Shown here: one piece after another, positions 1 through 12,150 of the stretch
Layout of the letters: each line of letters starts with the position of its first letter
Position numbering within the stretch: position 1 is the stretch's first letter
DNA from: Siphonodentalium dalli
Taxonomy: Eukaryota; Mollusca; Scaphopoda; Gadilida; Siphonodentaliidae
Length of the DNA: 64,000 nucleotides
Reading direction: 5' to 3'
Assembly: GCA_032622095.1 (NCBI GenBank)
Contig: CP136061.1
Location: 8,088,447-8,152,446, forward strand
Position numbers and translations under genes: made by a program
The notes under the pieces: generated by a model
Databases searched by the model: none
What the model saw: only the letters and a program-made list of their open reading frames with translations
Told to the model about the DNA's origin: nothing

Positions 1-62
1 AGAGAGATATAATTATATGTTGTTGTGAGAGAGAGAGAGAGATATATATAATTATATGTTGT

Positions 63-113
<51 letters not shown>

Positions 114-148
114 AAGAGATATATATAATTATATGTTGTTGTGATTCA
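1..148. repeat. GA-rich microsatellite with a short AT-rich interruption
   Basis: Runs of the dinucleotide AG alternate with three copies of a short block reading 'ataattatatgttgttgtga'. It is simple sequence with no coding content. Confidence 0.9.
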
Positions 149-1255
149 ATATCGAGCCATTTTTATTCAGCACTTCGCACGATTTAAGACAACCAGAAAA
201 CCGCAAAAATTATACCAGACTGAGAAAACGCACATCTTTACAAAGAAGATAGAACACATTGAAAATATGTATCCCGAACAAATTTTATATACAAAGGTAT
301 GAGGCACTGTTTCAGTGGAATAGATGATAGAAAACTTCTTTTTCTCGATCATTTTCCAGTTTTGGACATTTAGATGAATAATTTTCGCGTTCTTGCCTTG
401 AAATGGTGGCTGATTTGAATGGCCAGGATGATTAGATTTTAAGCAGACCGATGCTTATAAATAAATGAAGAAATGACCTTAATTCCTTAATACTGGGTCT
501 TACTCTCCACTGCCCGGCCTCCAACAGATTCTGAACCAGGTAAGTATCAGTCGAAGATATTATTCCAATTAACCAGTAAACACACCTCTGTTTCACCAAA
601 TGAACCTTCGCTTACTCTACTATGGGTGTAAATCATGATTTTTTGCTGCCTGCAAACACCACTAAACATTCCACAAACCAATTTAAACTCTAATGTTCTA
701 CGACGAAGACCATTCTGGCACAATAAGTGTACCATGCGCATGACCGTTGTTTACGTGAGTTATAGTTTCCCTATCAAAGAAATTGATGAAAACAAACAAA
801 TAATAAAACAATTCAAATTGACCATGGAGCGTCAACATCAGAATCAGGATTCCAAAAACGAGAATAAAACCTGGAACATTTTATCTGATAAAAGTTAAAA
901 CAATCTACTGCGTGAAAAAAACCCCGTTTAAATAACTAAATTCTCAAAGAGAAATCGATCTTCTGTAGTATAGTCGTTGCGGTGATTTTGGAGGGTGAAC
1001 ATAGAATTTTTGTATAAAGCCAGTTTTGTAGTCATCTTGACCGGGAATGTTTGGACAACAATATATCCAAAAAACCGCTAAAATCCGCTTTGGGGAATTG
1101 TTTTTACAGTCATTTGAATACAGGGCGTTTCGTCATTATGCCACACAATTTCGTATTGCAGATACATACAACGGTTTACTTGTGTTAGCTCGCAAACCAC
1201 TTATGTGTGGCAAGTTCGCATGGATAAGTGTCATATGATGATACGATAGCATGAT

Positions 1256-1442
1256 CCACTGGTAAGTCATATGTGCCCCCCCCACTGCATGGTAAGTCAT
1301 ATGTGCCCCCCCCCACTGCATGGTAAGTCATATGTGCCCCCCCCCCACTGCATGGTAAGTCATATGTGCCCCCCCCCCACTGCATGGTAAGTCATATGTG
1401 CCCCCCCCCCCCACTGCATGGTAAGTCATATGTGCCCCCCCA
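1256..1442. repeat. Six-copy tandem repeat with poly-C tracts
   Basis: A 28-34 bp unit, 'ggtaagtcatatgtg' followed by 7 to 12 C and 'actgcat', is repeated six times. Length differences come only from the C run. The open frames across it on the minus strand are by-products of the repeat. The short direct repeat 'taataaagagcgtt' lies just after the array and again near 1552. Confidence 0.9.
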
Positions 1443-2732
1443 CTAATAAAGAGCGTTGAGTAGAACGGCAATGCATGCGCGCGCACCACACACAAAGAGC
1501 GTTCTACGAGCGTTGGACGACAACACCACAATAAGCCACGTGTGGGCTCCAGTAATAAAGAGCGTTATCATATAACGTCCTAACGCACTTCACTGCAGTT
1601 GTGTAAGCCACATGTCGCATTTTCCATTTATTTGGCATTGATCACTTCGATTTTATATCTCTAATTGTGAAAGAAGTATAAGTAGCTTTTTAGGAGTCGG
1701 ACACACGTTTCCCGTTGAACCCTAACTGTGACAACGTGCGCAGGAGATTTGTGCTAGAATGATTGTGTTGTTTTGGTTAATTTGATTGCTTCATTCATTG
1801 TTCTCGAGTTCTATTTCATTATTGCATATTTATTATCGCTCTATTTCATTTCTCAGGTTGCCGGAGAGATTTTACCGACACAAACATAAAGACACAAGAG
1901 ATTTGGTGTTTTCAGAAGCGAAACGATTACGATATGGTGCAACGCCAATCAATAAAGCATAAGACTGTTTAATATGTGGATTTCATACTAGCGCTGATGT
2001 TATACAATCAGGTAGATCCACACGGATGAGTGAAGTAGAGACATTCCCTTTCAGGGACAAGCTCTTACAATGCTGTGCGCATTGACAGGATGCTTTAGCA
2101 TATATGGCGCGGAGAAGCGCCTGCAAGGATGCATTGACTTGGTAACAGCAGAGGCCGTTTACCACCACGGATGTCTGAATCGATTCTTGCAAGGCAAGGA
2201 TGTGAATCAAACCGAGAAAGGAAAAGCAGGTCGAAGATCAGATCAGGGTATGCAACATTGGTTCGAAAAGATTTGTACTTGGCTCGAGGCAGAGCTGGTT
2301 CTGAATTATACACTGTTAGTGAGTTAAATTCCAGAATGGTTGAATTCGCCGGCGAGTCAGAGGTTTATACTATTTATAAATGTTTGAAAGGTATCTCAGC
2401 GGAATACTATGCTGAATTAACTTTATTCGCTGAGGTTAAGCGAAGGATGTCGTTTGTTTTCGAAATATGGCCAAATTCATTATAAACGAAAAGTGGTACA
2501 GTGATAAAAAAACAGGATCTAGATGCCGAAGCAGACAGAGTTTTTTTGTTTGCAGCAAGAATGTTTGCCTTTACTACGGTTGAGAATTAGGTTAAGTTTG
2601 CGTATTTTCTAGTTAAGTTCTTAGAATATAATTTTATCCATTCGCTATTTACTATTATTTTAGGATGTGTGCCATGTTTGTATTGTAAGCGCATTGAAAC
2701 TAATTTATTGTATAATGCGCTCTAAATGTATC

Positions 2733-2755
2733 TATAATAATAATAATAATAATAA
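2733..2755. repeat. AAT trinucleotide microsatellite
   Basis: About seven consecutive 'aat' triplets lie inside the degenerate gene. Confidence 0.85.
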
Positions 2756-3432
2756 AAACACAAATAAGGGAGGCCGATTACAGTCGCGAATCGTACCCAT
2801 CCAGTGACGATATATCTAGTATTATTAGTCAGGGGCGAAATGCAAAGCCTAATAAATTCCGTCCGATGTCAAACAGAATAGCATCGGCCATTTCATTGTG
2901 CAGGGCGCGCTTCCATGTTCGGTTATAATACCAACGCTGTTTGGACTGGGCGTAGAAATGGACCACGTATGTGGTTCCAAATGGCTAGTGAACGGGTTAT
3001 CCCGGTTGGGATTCTCTGTTACCCACGATCAAGTTGATAGGTACAAGTAATCCGTCATTCAGACCAAAACGCCCAGTCAAATACTAACTAACTATGCACC
3101 CGATGCCTTCGTTCAGTGGGTGGCCGATAATGTCGACCACAACATAGCAACTCTGGGTGGCAGTTGGACCTTTCATGGAATGGGGATGGTTGCAATATCT
3201 GCACCCATGAATCAAACAGCACTAAACACGAAGTCGCGTGTGATCATGAGACAAAAGCGGTTGATGGTTGCTGAGCTCGTGAAGGATAAAGGAGTGTCCA
3301 TCGCTCAATGTGTTGATGTTATTGGCAAAGGAAAATAGTGATTTCGATTAGATGGTTAGTTTGCAAACCTGGTTTGATGAGCATGAGCCCTTTGATGCCA
3401 ATGAGAAGAAACTCCGTTCGCTGTCATCGGGG

Positions 3433-3880
3433 TTAACCCTTTACCCAACAAACCGGCCAAAAACGCCCAAATAAAGCTTCAACAGCCTAAAATATCTTCG
3501 GTCTGTCTCAATAACACCATACAAATATGGATATCATTGGAACCGGTTCATCGACCACATTGTGATGGTTACAGTTATGCCCTGTGCCAATGCATTCTCT
3601 TATATATGCGAGGCGACCTATAAGAGAATGCATTGGCCTAAAACAATTATTTTTTAAACACTTTTTACCATTTTTTCTTACATTCTTTAACAATTTTATA
3701 ATTTTTTCTTACATTTTTTAACAATTTTTATAATATTTTTCTACATTCTCTGACAATTTTATCATTTTTAATATGTGTTAAGCCAATGCATTCTCTTATA
3801 TATGCGAGGCGACCTATGGTCGACTCGCATATATAAGAGAATGCATTGGCACAGGGCCGTTCTGTTGGGTAAAGGGTTAA
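3433..3880. mobile_element. TTAA-flanked non-autonomous foldback element (family A, copy 1)
   Basis: The element is bounded on both sides by TTAA. The ends are inverted repeats: 'ccctttacccaaca' on the left and its complement 'tgttgggtaaaggg' on the right. A TTAA duplication with CCC-starting ends is the hallmark of piggyBac-type transposons; no transposase is present, so it is a MITE. Inside are two hairpin modules, a shortened one at 3586-3637 and a full 69-nt one at 3782-3850 that folds with about 33-bp arms and a 3-nt loop. An A/T-rich spacer separates them. It interrupts the degenerate gene; removing it leaves a plausible empty site with one TTAA. Confidence 0.85.
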
Positions 3881-5321
3881 CGTCCAATGGAACTGATGGC
3901 GTGAATTGTTCCGATTCTGAGAGTGTTGGCCAAACAATCCAGAGAAAACTTGACAATATGAGCATCACTGAGGCATCAATTAAAAGGAAAGATAATATAA
4001 AATCTCGGGCTTCGAGTTGATAACGACCGAGTTTAATTCAATCCAACTCTGTTGTTGTTCTCACGACTGATACTATCGCCCAGCGTGAGGAAAGTATGGT
4101 GACGTTTTCTTCTTAAGAATTGACGACCATACCAACTTCTCCGTTCAAAGATCAATCAATGCGAAAATCAACAAAAGCACAGTTAGCGAAGGCTCTGACT
4201 GATTCCGTTCAGGAGGTCGAATATTCCCAGAAGGGAATTGCGGCCGCTCTTGGCGGCGGAGCTCTTCTACATAGAGTGAAGTGGATCAAAAACTAAACAT
4301 ACAAAGAAGTAGCCACTCAATATCAGAAGTACGTCCGAACAAAGTATGGCTCGAGTTGCATCGTGTTTGGTGGTTATGGTCATAGCCCGTCTATTAAAGA
4401 TCACAAGCACTGCCGGCAATCTGGCAAAACATGTGCCGAAGTTCGGGTCACTGAAACAACAGAAGTCCATTAACTTGTTTGGGCGCCTCTCATCGGACGA
4501 TGGGCAATGCAGTTCAAAACAGCAGCGGTGATGCAGATACTCTTGATATTTTGTCATGCCCTAGAGTTTGCATCACATAGAAGAAACGTCAGAGTTATCT
4601 CGGCCGACATATTTTTCCAATCTGATGCTAGGAAATCTGGCAAAGGCAGTGCTGCCATATGGCGAATCGGTGACATCGTGCGCAAGGCTGGACAACTCAC
4701 AACATATCCTGTTTGCACATGCTTGGGGAGGCTGTGACACAACCTCTGCAATATTCGGACATGGGAAAACAAGTATCGTCAGAAAGATAAACGAGTAAAA
4801 TTCGCAAAATATCATCACTCATGCAGGAGTATAGTGCTAATCAGAAAGACATTGGAGGGGCCGGCACGCGGCTTTTCGTTGTAGTTGTAAGAAAGAAGAC
4901 TCAATAAAAAATACACATCGTATGCGAAGTTTGTGGATATGGTATCTTCTAGCAAAACTGCATTAGAGCTCCAAAAACTCCACCAACAGCACGAGCGGCA
5001 TACTATCACAGTCACAGAGTTCATCTCCAGTTGATGATTTGGAGAACATTAAATAACGTCGTATTGCATGCTGAGAGATGGGGTTGGAAACTTCGTAGTG
5101 CGGATCTTGCTTCAGTCAATACTGACCAGAATGCAGCCCCAGACGAATTGCTTATACGGTGCAAGTGTAAGCTGTCATCAAAAAACCATGTGACACCAAT
5201 GTGTGTACATGTCGCAAACATGGTCTGTCTGAAATGTGTTATCGCTTGTGGAGATTGCCGTGGAGAGGGCTGCGTGAATTCAGAAGAGGTTCTTATAGGA
5301 GATGTCGAGGGTGATGTCTGA

Positions 5322-7419
5322 GTATATTGATATATATGACACACAAGTGCCGAAACCATGAAGCATTTCTTATTCTGGTCATCACTGGCCGATTTCGATC
5401 AACAAAATAAACAAAAGAAATAATTGTCAATTTGGCGACCATTTTGGTGGCCATCTTTTGACTCTCTGTGACCGATATTTGGTCAATGTGACTCCAGTGG
5501 AATCCTCTGTCAAACGTGATGACATTTGATCGATGGCAATCTCATTACCCCTTCGTCAAAACGGACTAATGCTGATTGGGGAATATTTCTAATATTTGGA
5601 CGCCATCTTGAACGCCATCTTGAATCCTGAATTTTCTCCAATCGGATTTTAGCGGATTTTGGATATGTTATTCCTGATACTTTTCCACCCAAAATGAGAC
5701 TAAAACCAGCTTTTTCTAGGTTCAACCTCCCGATGACCACACTATAACCTAATCGGAGAATACCAAGAATGTGTATCAATATATACACTCATGACAACGG
5801 GCCATGAGTTGAACAGTACTACCAATGACAAGCTTAATGGCGATTATGGTCAAAAAACGCCCACTACTTTTATGATCTGGAAGGAACATAACACAAAGTG
5901 CTTAAGAATTGTTATCGCAGAATGAATTGTTTTGAGAGTTGTTCCCGTTATGGAATATGCATGGAACGAGATCAAGTTTAATACCTAAAAGTCCATAAAG
6001 TTTTTTTTTGTTTTCTTCTTTTTTTTTAGCCTTGCATGGGTACAATTTAGTATAGTAAATCTCGTTTAATATCGGCCGTAATAAGACTCAGATTTTCTCT
6101 TCATGAGCCTATCACCAAACCGTCACCAAGGAACATATACATTTTAGTAAACACATACGGTGCTGTAGATATTCAAAAACGGCACAACCGTGAACTTCTA
6201 ATATGAATTTCTACCTTCTTAACCCAAGAAAATAAGTATGCTCTTCCGTGATATCGAAAAGGTGATACCCGAGTGAATATCCAAGATTAATACACATGTA
6301 CATCAACAATTAGCTGTTAATATATAGAATAGCGATCTTCCAATCTTCGAACTTGACAGAATTCCTATTACCCATACAAAACAGTGGGGTCCAAAATGAG
6401 CCTGTTCAAATTAACCCTCTCTCAAGTGAGTAAGTAAACATACTCAAAGTGCTAATTGGCTGAACAATTATTACCCAGTTACATTGATGGTGGTGTTAAA
6501 TAGAATGGTATTTTATAGCCATTGTCTATAGTATATGCAACAAGATGTAGATGCAATCGAACTCCAAAACAAATCAGCAGTCATCTTAGGTCTGTTTATT
6601 CTGACCTCAAACATTTCCTTTATGACTATATATCGGTGGAATTCTCAATAAGAATTACCATTCGAATTACTATACACACAATACTTAACTTGCAGTCCTT
6701 TGGTCATCAACCGGGCTGCATCATTACTGAGGCTGGAATCCAGCGACGCCGGCTGTGGACGGATGGCTGTTGGTGAGGTAACGAAGGAACACAATTTTGA
6801 ATGACCCGCAGACGAAAAAAGGCGCATCTACTCGCTACATCGCCCCTCCAATCACCAATATTAACTAGTTGTCATCTTCCAACCGCTCGACTTCGGTCCT
6901 CGCCTTGAAGCGACGTTGATAACTTCCAACTGTTCGTCAATGCGATCCTATAGTTATATCCGTTCGTGAATCAAAACGCTTCAATAAAAATCTAACTTTT
7001 CAGGCAGTTTGTTATTGTTGGGACATCGCCAGGTATGTTATGGGAACAGAACACAATAAAAGAGCACAAAATAAATAACCGCTCGCTGCGACTCTCTAGG
7101 TGCGAATGACCCTGGTCCAATCAGCACGGATTGACATTACCTCACACAATCCGCGCTGAGTACGTCTTCTACGCGCACTCATGCGCTAGAAGCGTTCCAA
7201 AATAACCGGAAAAAACCCAATATCTATAAATAAAACGCCCAGCGAACCATAGCTATCTAGGATCTCTAGGACAGTATACACGCGGCGCGCGTAATGATAT
7301 ATACCGTATAATAATTTTTAATAATCAAACAGTAACATATATAATACATTGTATTTGCGAACTGTTTTCTGTTTTTACAAATACAATTTATAAAAAAAAG
7401 GAGATATGGGGTAACTATA
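5322..7419. other. No gene recognised
   Basis: AT-rich sequence with only short open frames. The part at 5400-5720 contains phrases such as 'gacgccatcttgaacgcc' that look like an old dispersed repeat. A purine/pyrimidine-poor T run lies near 6000-6025. I see no conserved protein motif. Confidence 0.6.
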
Positions 7420-7868
7420 TTAACCCTTTACCCAACAGAACGGCCCTGTGCCAATGCATTCTCTTATATATGCGAGTCGACCATAGGTCGCCTCGCATAT
7501 ATAAGAGAATGCATTGGCTTAACACATATTAAAAATGATAAAATTGTCAAAGAATGTAGAAAAATATTATAAAAATTGTTAAAAAATGTACGAAAAAATT
7601 ATAAAATTGTTTAAGAATGTAAGAAAAAATGGTAAAAAGTGTTAAAAAAAACAATTGTTTTAGGCCAATGCATTCTCTTATATATGCGAGGCGACCTATG
7701 GTCGACTCGCAAATATAAGAGAATGCATTGGCACAGGTCATAACTGTAACCATCACAATGTGGTCAATGAACCGGTTCCAATGATATCCATATTTGTATG
7801 GTGTTATTGAGACAGATAGAAGATATTTTAGGCTGTTGAAGCTTTATTTGGGCGTTTTTGGCCGTTTT
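7420..7868. mobile_element. TTAA foldback element (family A, copy 2, one end lost)
   Basis: It carries the left TTAA and 'ccctttacccaacagaac' end, hairpin modules at 7450-7518 and 7664-7732, and the same interior as the copy at 3433 but in opposite orientation. The far end stops at 'ttttggccgtttt' before the expected inverted terminus and TTAA, and a 33-bp direct repeat begins there. The truncation point and the repeat start coincide. Confidence 0.85.
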
Positions 7869-7869
7869 A

Positions 7870-7960
7870 GGTAGAGTATGTAACTTTTATGAATGTCTCA
7901 TTGGTAGAGTATGTAACTTTTATGAATGTCTCATTGGTAAAGTATGTAACTTTTATGACC
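7870..7960. repeat. 33-bp tandem repeat, about 2.8 copies
   Basis: The unit starts 'ggtagagtatgtaac' and ends 'gaatgtctcatt'. Two copies are identical and the third is diverged and partial. It abuts the truncated foldback element. Confidence 0.9.
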
Positions 7961-8352
7961 GCGTTACTTTCGGTATTTATAGGTATGAAAAATGGCTGGG
8001 CCACTCTTAAAGATTTTATTTCGGGAACACAATCCATAATATAACAGCTAACATTGCTGATGAAATATGTCTCAGTTGGAAAGTAGACTAAATTGTCGTA
8101 TTGCGAAGTTGTGGGGTGTATTTAATCCGATTGGTATATTTTTGTATCCATTGATAGGCTTTCTGGTGTTAAAATCGTGTGTGAATGAGAAACCTTCAGT
8201 AGTTGTGGTCATAATTTGAAGAATTAGTTATTTTAACGGAATTCCGAAGTGGTACATTCATGAAACCAATATATGTTATATTAAATAATTATATGCCTAT
8301 ATAATAACATGATCTTGAGGGCGTTACCATTTCTAACTATTGTTTTCTTGTA

Positions 8353-8541
8353 TCTAACTATCGCCCAATATCATTATTGAGCTGCGTATCAAAAACCTAC
8401 GAAAAGTGCACATATAAATACCTTTCGTCGTATCTTGACAAAAACAATTTGCTTTTTATTTACTAATCTGGGTTCACTCTCAATGGCAACGCATATAACT
8501 TGATTAAATCATATTTAGAATCCATGCAACACAGTCATGAT
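8353..8541 (+). pseudogene. LINE reverse transcriptase fragment (finger/palm start)
   Basis: Translation from 8353 reads 'SNYRPISLLSCVSKTYEK', then a block like 'YLDKNNLL', a stop where relatives have Q, then SGF, and near the end 'IKSYLES'. This is the conserved start of non-LTR retrotransposon reverse transcriptases (NYRPISLLS ... QSGF ... SYL). The spacing between SGF and SYL is far too short, so an internal deletion is likely. The reading ends at a stop at 8542, and a 36-bp array starts 14 bases later. Further pieces of the same polymerase follow the array in the same order and strand. Confidence 0.8.
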
Positions 8542-8555
8542 TGATAGTGCTAGCT

Positions 8556-11396
8556 CCGAATGGCGGGGTGTATCAGCAGGGGTACGATTCCCCGAATGGC
8601 GGGGTGTATCAGCAGGGGTACGATTCCCCGAATGGCGGGGTGTATCAGCAGGGGTACGATTCTCCGAATGGCGGGGTGTATCAGCAGGGGTACGATTCTC
8701 CGAATGGCGGGGTGTATCAGCAGGGGTACGATTCTCCGAATGGCGGGGTGTATCAGCAAGGGTACGATTCTCCGAATGGCGGGGTGTATCAGCAGGGGTA
8801 CGATTCTCCGAATGGCGGGGTGTATCAGCAGGGGTACGATTCTCCGAATGGCGGGGTGTATCAGCAGGGGTACGATTCTCCGAATGGCGGGGTGTATCAG
8901 CAGGGGTACGATTCTCCGAATGGCGGGGTGTATCAGCAGGGGTACGATTCTCCGAATGGCGGGGTGTATCAGCAGGGGTACGATTCCCCGAATGGCGAGG
9001 TGTATCAGCAGGGGTACGATTCCCCGAATGGCGGGGTGTATCAGCAGGGGTACGATTCCCCGAATGGCGGGGTGTATCAGCAGGGGTACGATTCTCCGAA
9101 TGGCGGGGTGTATCAGCAGGGGTTCGATTCTCCGAATGGCGGGGTGTATCAGCAGGGGTACGATTCCCCGAATGGCGGGGTGTATCAGCAGGGGTACGAT
9201 TCTCCGAATGGCGGGGTGTATCAGCAGGGGTTCGATTCTCCGAATGGCGGGGTGTATCAGCAGGGGTACGATTCTCCGAATGGCGGGGTGTATCAGCAGG
9301 GGTACGATTCTCCGAATGGCGGGGTGTATCAGCAGGGGTACGATTCTCCGAATGGCGGGGTGTATCAACAGGGGTACGATTCTCCGAATGGCGGGGTGTA
9401 TTAGCAGGGGTACGATTCTCCGAATGGCGGGGTGTATCAGCAGGGGTACGATTCTCCGAATGGCGGGGTGTATCAGCAGGGGTACGATTCTCCGAATGGC
9501 GGGGTGTATCAGCAGGGGTACGATTCTCCGAATGGCGGGGTGTATCAGCAGGGGTACGATTCTCCGAATGGCGGGGTGTATCAGCAGGGGTACGATTCTC
9601 CGAATGGCGGGGTGTATCAGCAGGGGTACGATTCTCCGAATGGCGGGGTGTATCAGCAGGGGTACGATTCTCCGAATGGCGGGGTGTATCAGCAGGGGTA
9701 CGATTCTCCGAATGGCGGGGTGTATCAGCAGGGGTACGATTCCCCGAATGGCGGGGTGTATCAGCAGGGGTACGATTCTCCGAATGGCGGGGTGTATCAG
9801 TAGGGGTACGATTCTCCGAATGGCGGGGTGTATCAGCAGGGGTACGATTCTCCGAATGGCGGGGTGTATCAGCAGGGGTACGATTCTCCGAATGGCGGGG
9901 TGTATCAGCAGAGGTACGATTCCCCGAATGGCGGGGTGTATCAGCAGGGGTACGATTCTCCGAATGGCGGGGTGTATCAGCAGGGGTACGATTCTCCGAA
10001 TGGCGGGGTGTATCAGCAGGGGTACGATTCTCCGAATGGCGGGGTGTATCAGCAGGGGTACGATTCTCCGAATGGCGGGGTGTATCAGCAGGGGTACGAT
10101 TCTCCGAATGGCGGGGTGTATCAGCAGGGGTACGATTCTCCGAATGGCGGGGTGTATCAGCAGGGGTACGATTCTCCGAATGGCGGGGTGTATCAGCAGG
10201 GGTACGATTCCCCGAATGGCGGGGTGTATCAGCAGGGGTACGATTCTCCGAATGGCGGGGTGTATCAGCAGGGGTACGATTCTCCGAATGGCGGGGTGTA
10301 TCAGCAGGGGTACGATTCTCCGAATGGCGGGGTGTATCAGCAGGGGTACGATTCTCCGAATGGCGGGGTGTATCAGCAGGGGTACGATTCTCCGAATGGC
10401 GGGGTGTATCAGCAGGGGTACGATTCTCCGAATGGCGGGGTGTATCAGCAGGGGTACGATTCTCCGAATGGCGGGGTGTATCAGCAGGGGTACGATTCTC
10501 CGAATGGCGGGGTGTATCAGCAGGGGTACGATTCTCCGAATGGCGGGGTGTATCAGCAGGGGTACGATTCTCCGAATGGCGGGGTGTATCAGCAGGGGTA
10601 CGATTCTCCGAATGGCGAGGTGTATCAGCAGGGGTACGATTCCCCGAATGGCGAGGTGTATCAGCAGGGGTACGATTCCCCGAATGGCGGGGTGTATCAG
10701 CAGGGGTACGATTCTCCGAATGGCGGGGTGTATCAGCAGGGGTTCGATTCTCCGAATGGCGGGGTGTATCAGCAGGGGTTCGATTCTCCGAATGGCGGGG
10801 TGTATCAGCAGGGGTACGATTCTCCGAATGGCGGGGTGTATCAGCAGGGGTACGATTCTCCGAATGGCGGGGTGTATCAGCAGGGGTACGATTCTCCGAA
10901 TGGCGGGGTGTATCAGCAGGGGTACGATTCTCCGAATGGCGGGGTGTATCAGTAGGGGTACGATTCTCCGAATAGCGGGGTGTATCAGCAGGGGTACGAT
11001 TCTCCGAATGGCGGGGTGTATCAGCAGGGGTACGATTCTCCGAATGGCGGGGTGTATCAGCAGGGGTACGATTCTCCGAATGGCGGGGTGTATCAGCAGG
11101 GGTACGATTCTCCGAATGGCGGGGTGTATCAGCAGGGGTACGATTCTTCGAATGGCGGGGTGTATCAGCAGGGGTACGATTCTTCGAATGGCGGGGTGTA
11201 TCAGCAGGGGTACGATTCTCCGAATGGCGGGGTGTATCAGCAGGGTACGATTCTCCGAATGGCGGGGTGTATCAGCAGGGGTACGATTCTCCGAATGGCG
11301 GGGTGTATCAGCAGGGGTACGATTCTCCGAATGGCGGGGTGTATCAGCAGGGGTACGATTCTCCGAATGGCGGGGTGTATCAGCAGGGGTACGATT
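8556..11396. repeat. 36-bp minisatellite, about 79 copies, inside a LINE
   Basis: The unit begins 'gaatggcggggtgtatcagc' and ends 'aggggtacgattctcc'. Because 36 is divisible by three, three forward frames and one reverse frame stay open for hundreds of codons; these are not genes. Copies differ by a few substitutions (tct/tcc, tac/ttc, ggg/gag). One base is missing at about 11,243, the only length change I find. In the frame continuous with the polymerase motif after the array, the unit reads PNGGVYQQGYDS and is broken by stops near 9403, 9801 and 10,953. Confidence 0.95.
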
Positions 11397-11540
11397 GTTT
11401 TGCAGACGATACTTCAATATATATATATGTGTGTGTATTGAAAATAAAATCCAACATTAGCTGCAGAAATCATGAATAATGACATTCCAACTGTTGTGAA
11501 ATGGAAAACGAGGTTAGTAAAATTTAATCCTTTGCGGCTC
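11390..11540 (+). pseudogene. LINE reverse transcriptase fragment (catalytic FADD block)
   Basis: Directly at the end of the 36-bp array the frame reads 'FADDTSIYIY'; FADD/YADD is the catalytic aspartate motif of reverse transcriptases. After a frameshift, translation from 11,475 gives 'NNDIPTVVKWKTRLVKFNP', matching the W...LVKFNP block that follows FADD in jockey/CR1-like non-LTR elements. The usual 30 or so residues between the GVPQG block and FADD are missing. It is a dead fragment. Confidence 0.8.
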
Positions 11541-11572
11541 CCGTCATGAAATGGTTAAACAACAACTCAACT

Positions 11573-11759
11573 GTCAAACAGTCACTAATGTCAACCAGTC
11601 GCTAATGTCAACCAGTCACTAAGGTCAACCAGTCACTAATGCCAACCAGTCGCTAATGTCAACCAGTCACTAATGTCAACCAGGCACTAATGTCAACCAG
11701 TCACTAATGTCAACCAGTCACCAATGTCAACCAGTCACTAATGTCAACCAGGTACTAAT
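11573..11759. repeat. 17-bp tandem repeat, 11 copies
   Basis: The unit is 'gtcaaccagtcactaat' with scattered substitutions. It lies between the FNP block and the KHLG block of the broken LINE, where a coding segment is expected. Confidence 0.92.
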
Positions 11760-11954
11760 GAACTGGGGCCATCTTATAGAACTATATAGAACCAATAACA
11801 TTTGCATAGAGAAGGTTCTTATCATCTACCCTTATGGAGCCTCTCACAGACGTGAGCAGACGACACTCAGCAATACAAGCTACCACATGCACGGGGCTCC
11901 CTGCAGGATAATACACCATCGAGGATGAATTCAGCACTTGTCCACCCACCATAC

Positions 11955-12148
11955 AGAGGTGAGTTCTGATAAACATTTAGGCAACAATAACAACGGATCA
12001 TGGGAAACTCATATAAAAATGATAACCGAAAAGGCATGAAAAAGTAAATCATATTCGGAGACATAAGTACCGACTGAGCAGGATTACACTTGAACAATCC
12101 TCTTTTTCATATGTACTCGAATATGCGTCACCTGTTTGGAATAATATA
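11955..12148 (+). pseudogene. LINE reverse transcriptase fragment (KHLG to LEYASPVW block)
   Basis: In shifting frames the translation gives SSDKHLG, 'NNGSWETHIKMITEKA' and 'LEYASPVWNNI', which are the thumb-region blocks downstream of FADD in non-LTR polymerases. The stop after WNNI is where a foldback insertion begins. At 11,820-11,920, just upstream, lies a diverged inverted match to the 'gggagcccc ... gtcgtctgctca' segment found at 14,095 and 44,857. Confidence 0.75.
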
Positions 12149-12150
12149 TA

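Larger units (their letters stand above)
1900..5321 (+). pseudogene. Degenerate copy of a multi-copy uncharacterised protein family with C-terminal CXC-type cysteine motif
   Basis: Several colinear blocks in changing frames resemble one long protein. In order: a C-x2-C start near 1966; 'AEAVYHHGC' near 2145; 'ELYTVSELNSRMVE' near 2298; 'FVQWVADNVDHNI' near 3110; 'KYGSSCIVFGGYGHSPSIKD' near 4335; 'HAWGGCDTTSAIFGHGKT' near 4720; and a last block (5031-5321) with W-RTLNN, GWKL, APDEL, then cysteines spaced as C-x-C ... ACGDCRGEGC. I recall this order from large uncharacterised families in bivalves and cnidarians; no function is established, and the high copy number suggests mobile-element ancestry (inference). 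Stops and frameshifts separate the blocks, and a foldback element sits at 3433-3880, so it cannot encode the full protein. The cysteine tail is the best-preserved part. Confidence 0.7.

Noticed and set aside
8556..11396. CRISPR-like array
   Set aside because: There are no unique spacers; units are contiguous and near identical, and the sequence is animal.
8556..11396. tRNA T-arm similarity of 'ggggtacgattcccc' in the 36-bp unit
   Set aside because: Only the B-box-like piece fits; no A box or tRNA fold. Derivation from the polymerase GVPQG region explains the same bases better.
8537..11460. Very long open frames (812, 955 and 966 codons) across the 36-bp array, resembling a repetitive structural protein
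   Set aside because: Three forward frames and one reverse frame are open because the unit length is a multiple of three; there is no signal peptide, splice structure or promoter, and the frame that matches the flanking polymerase has stops.
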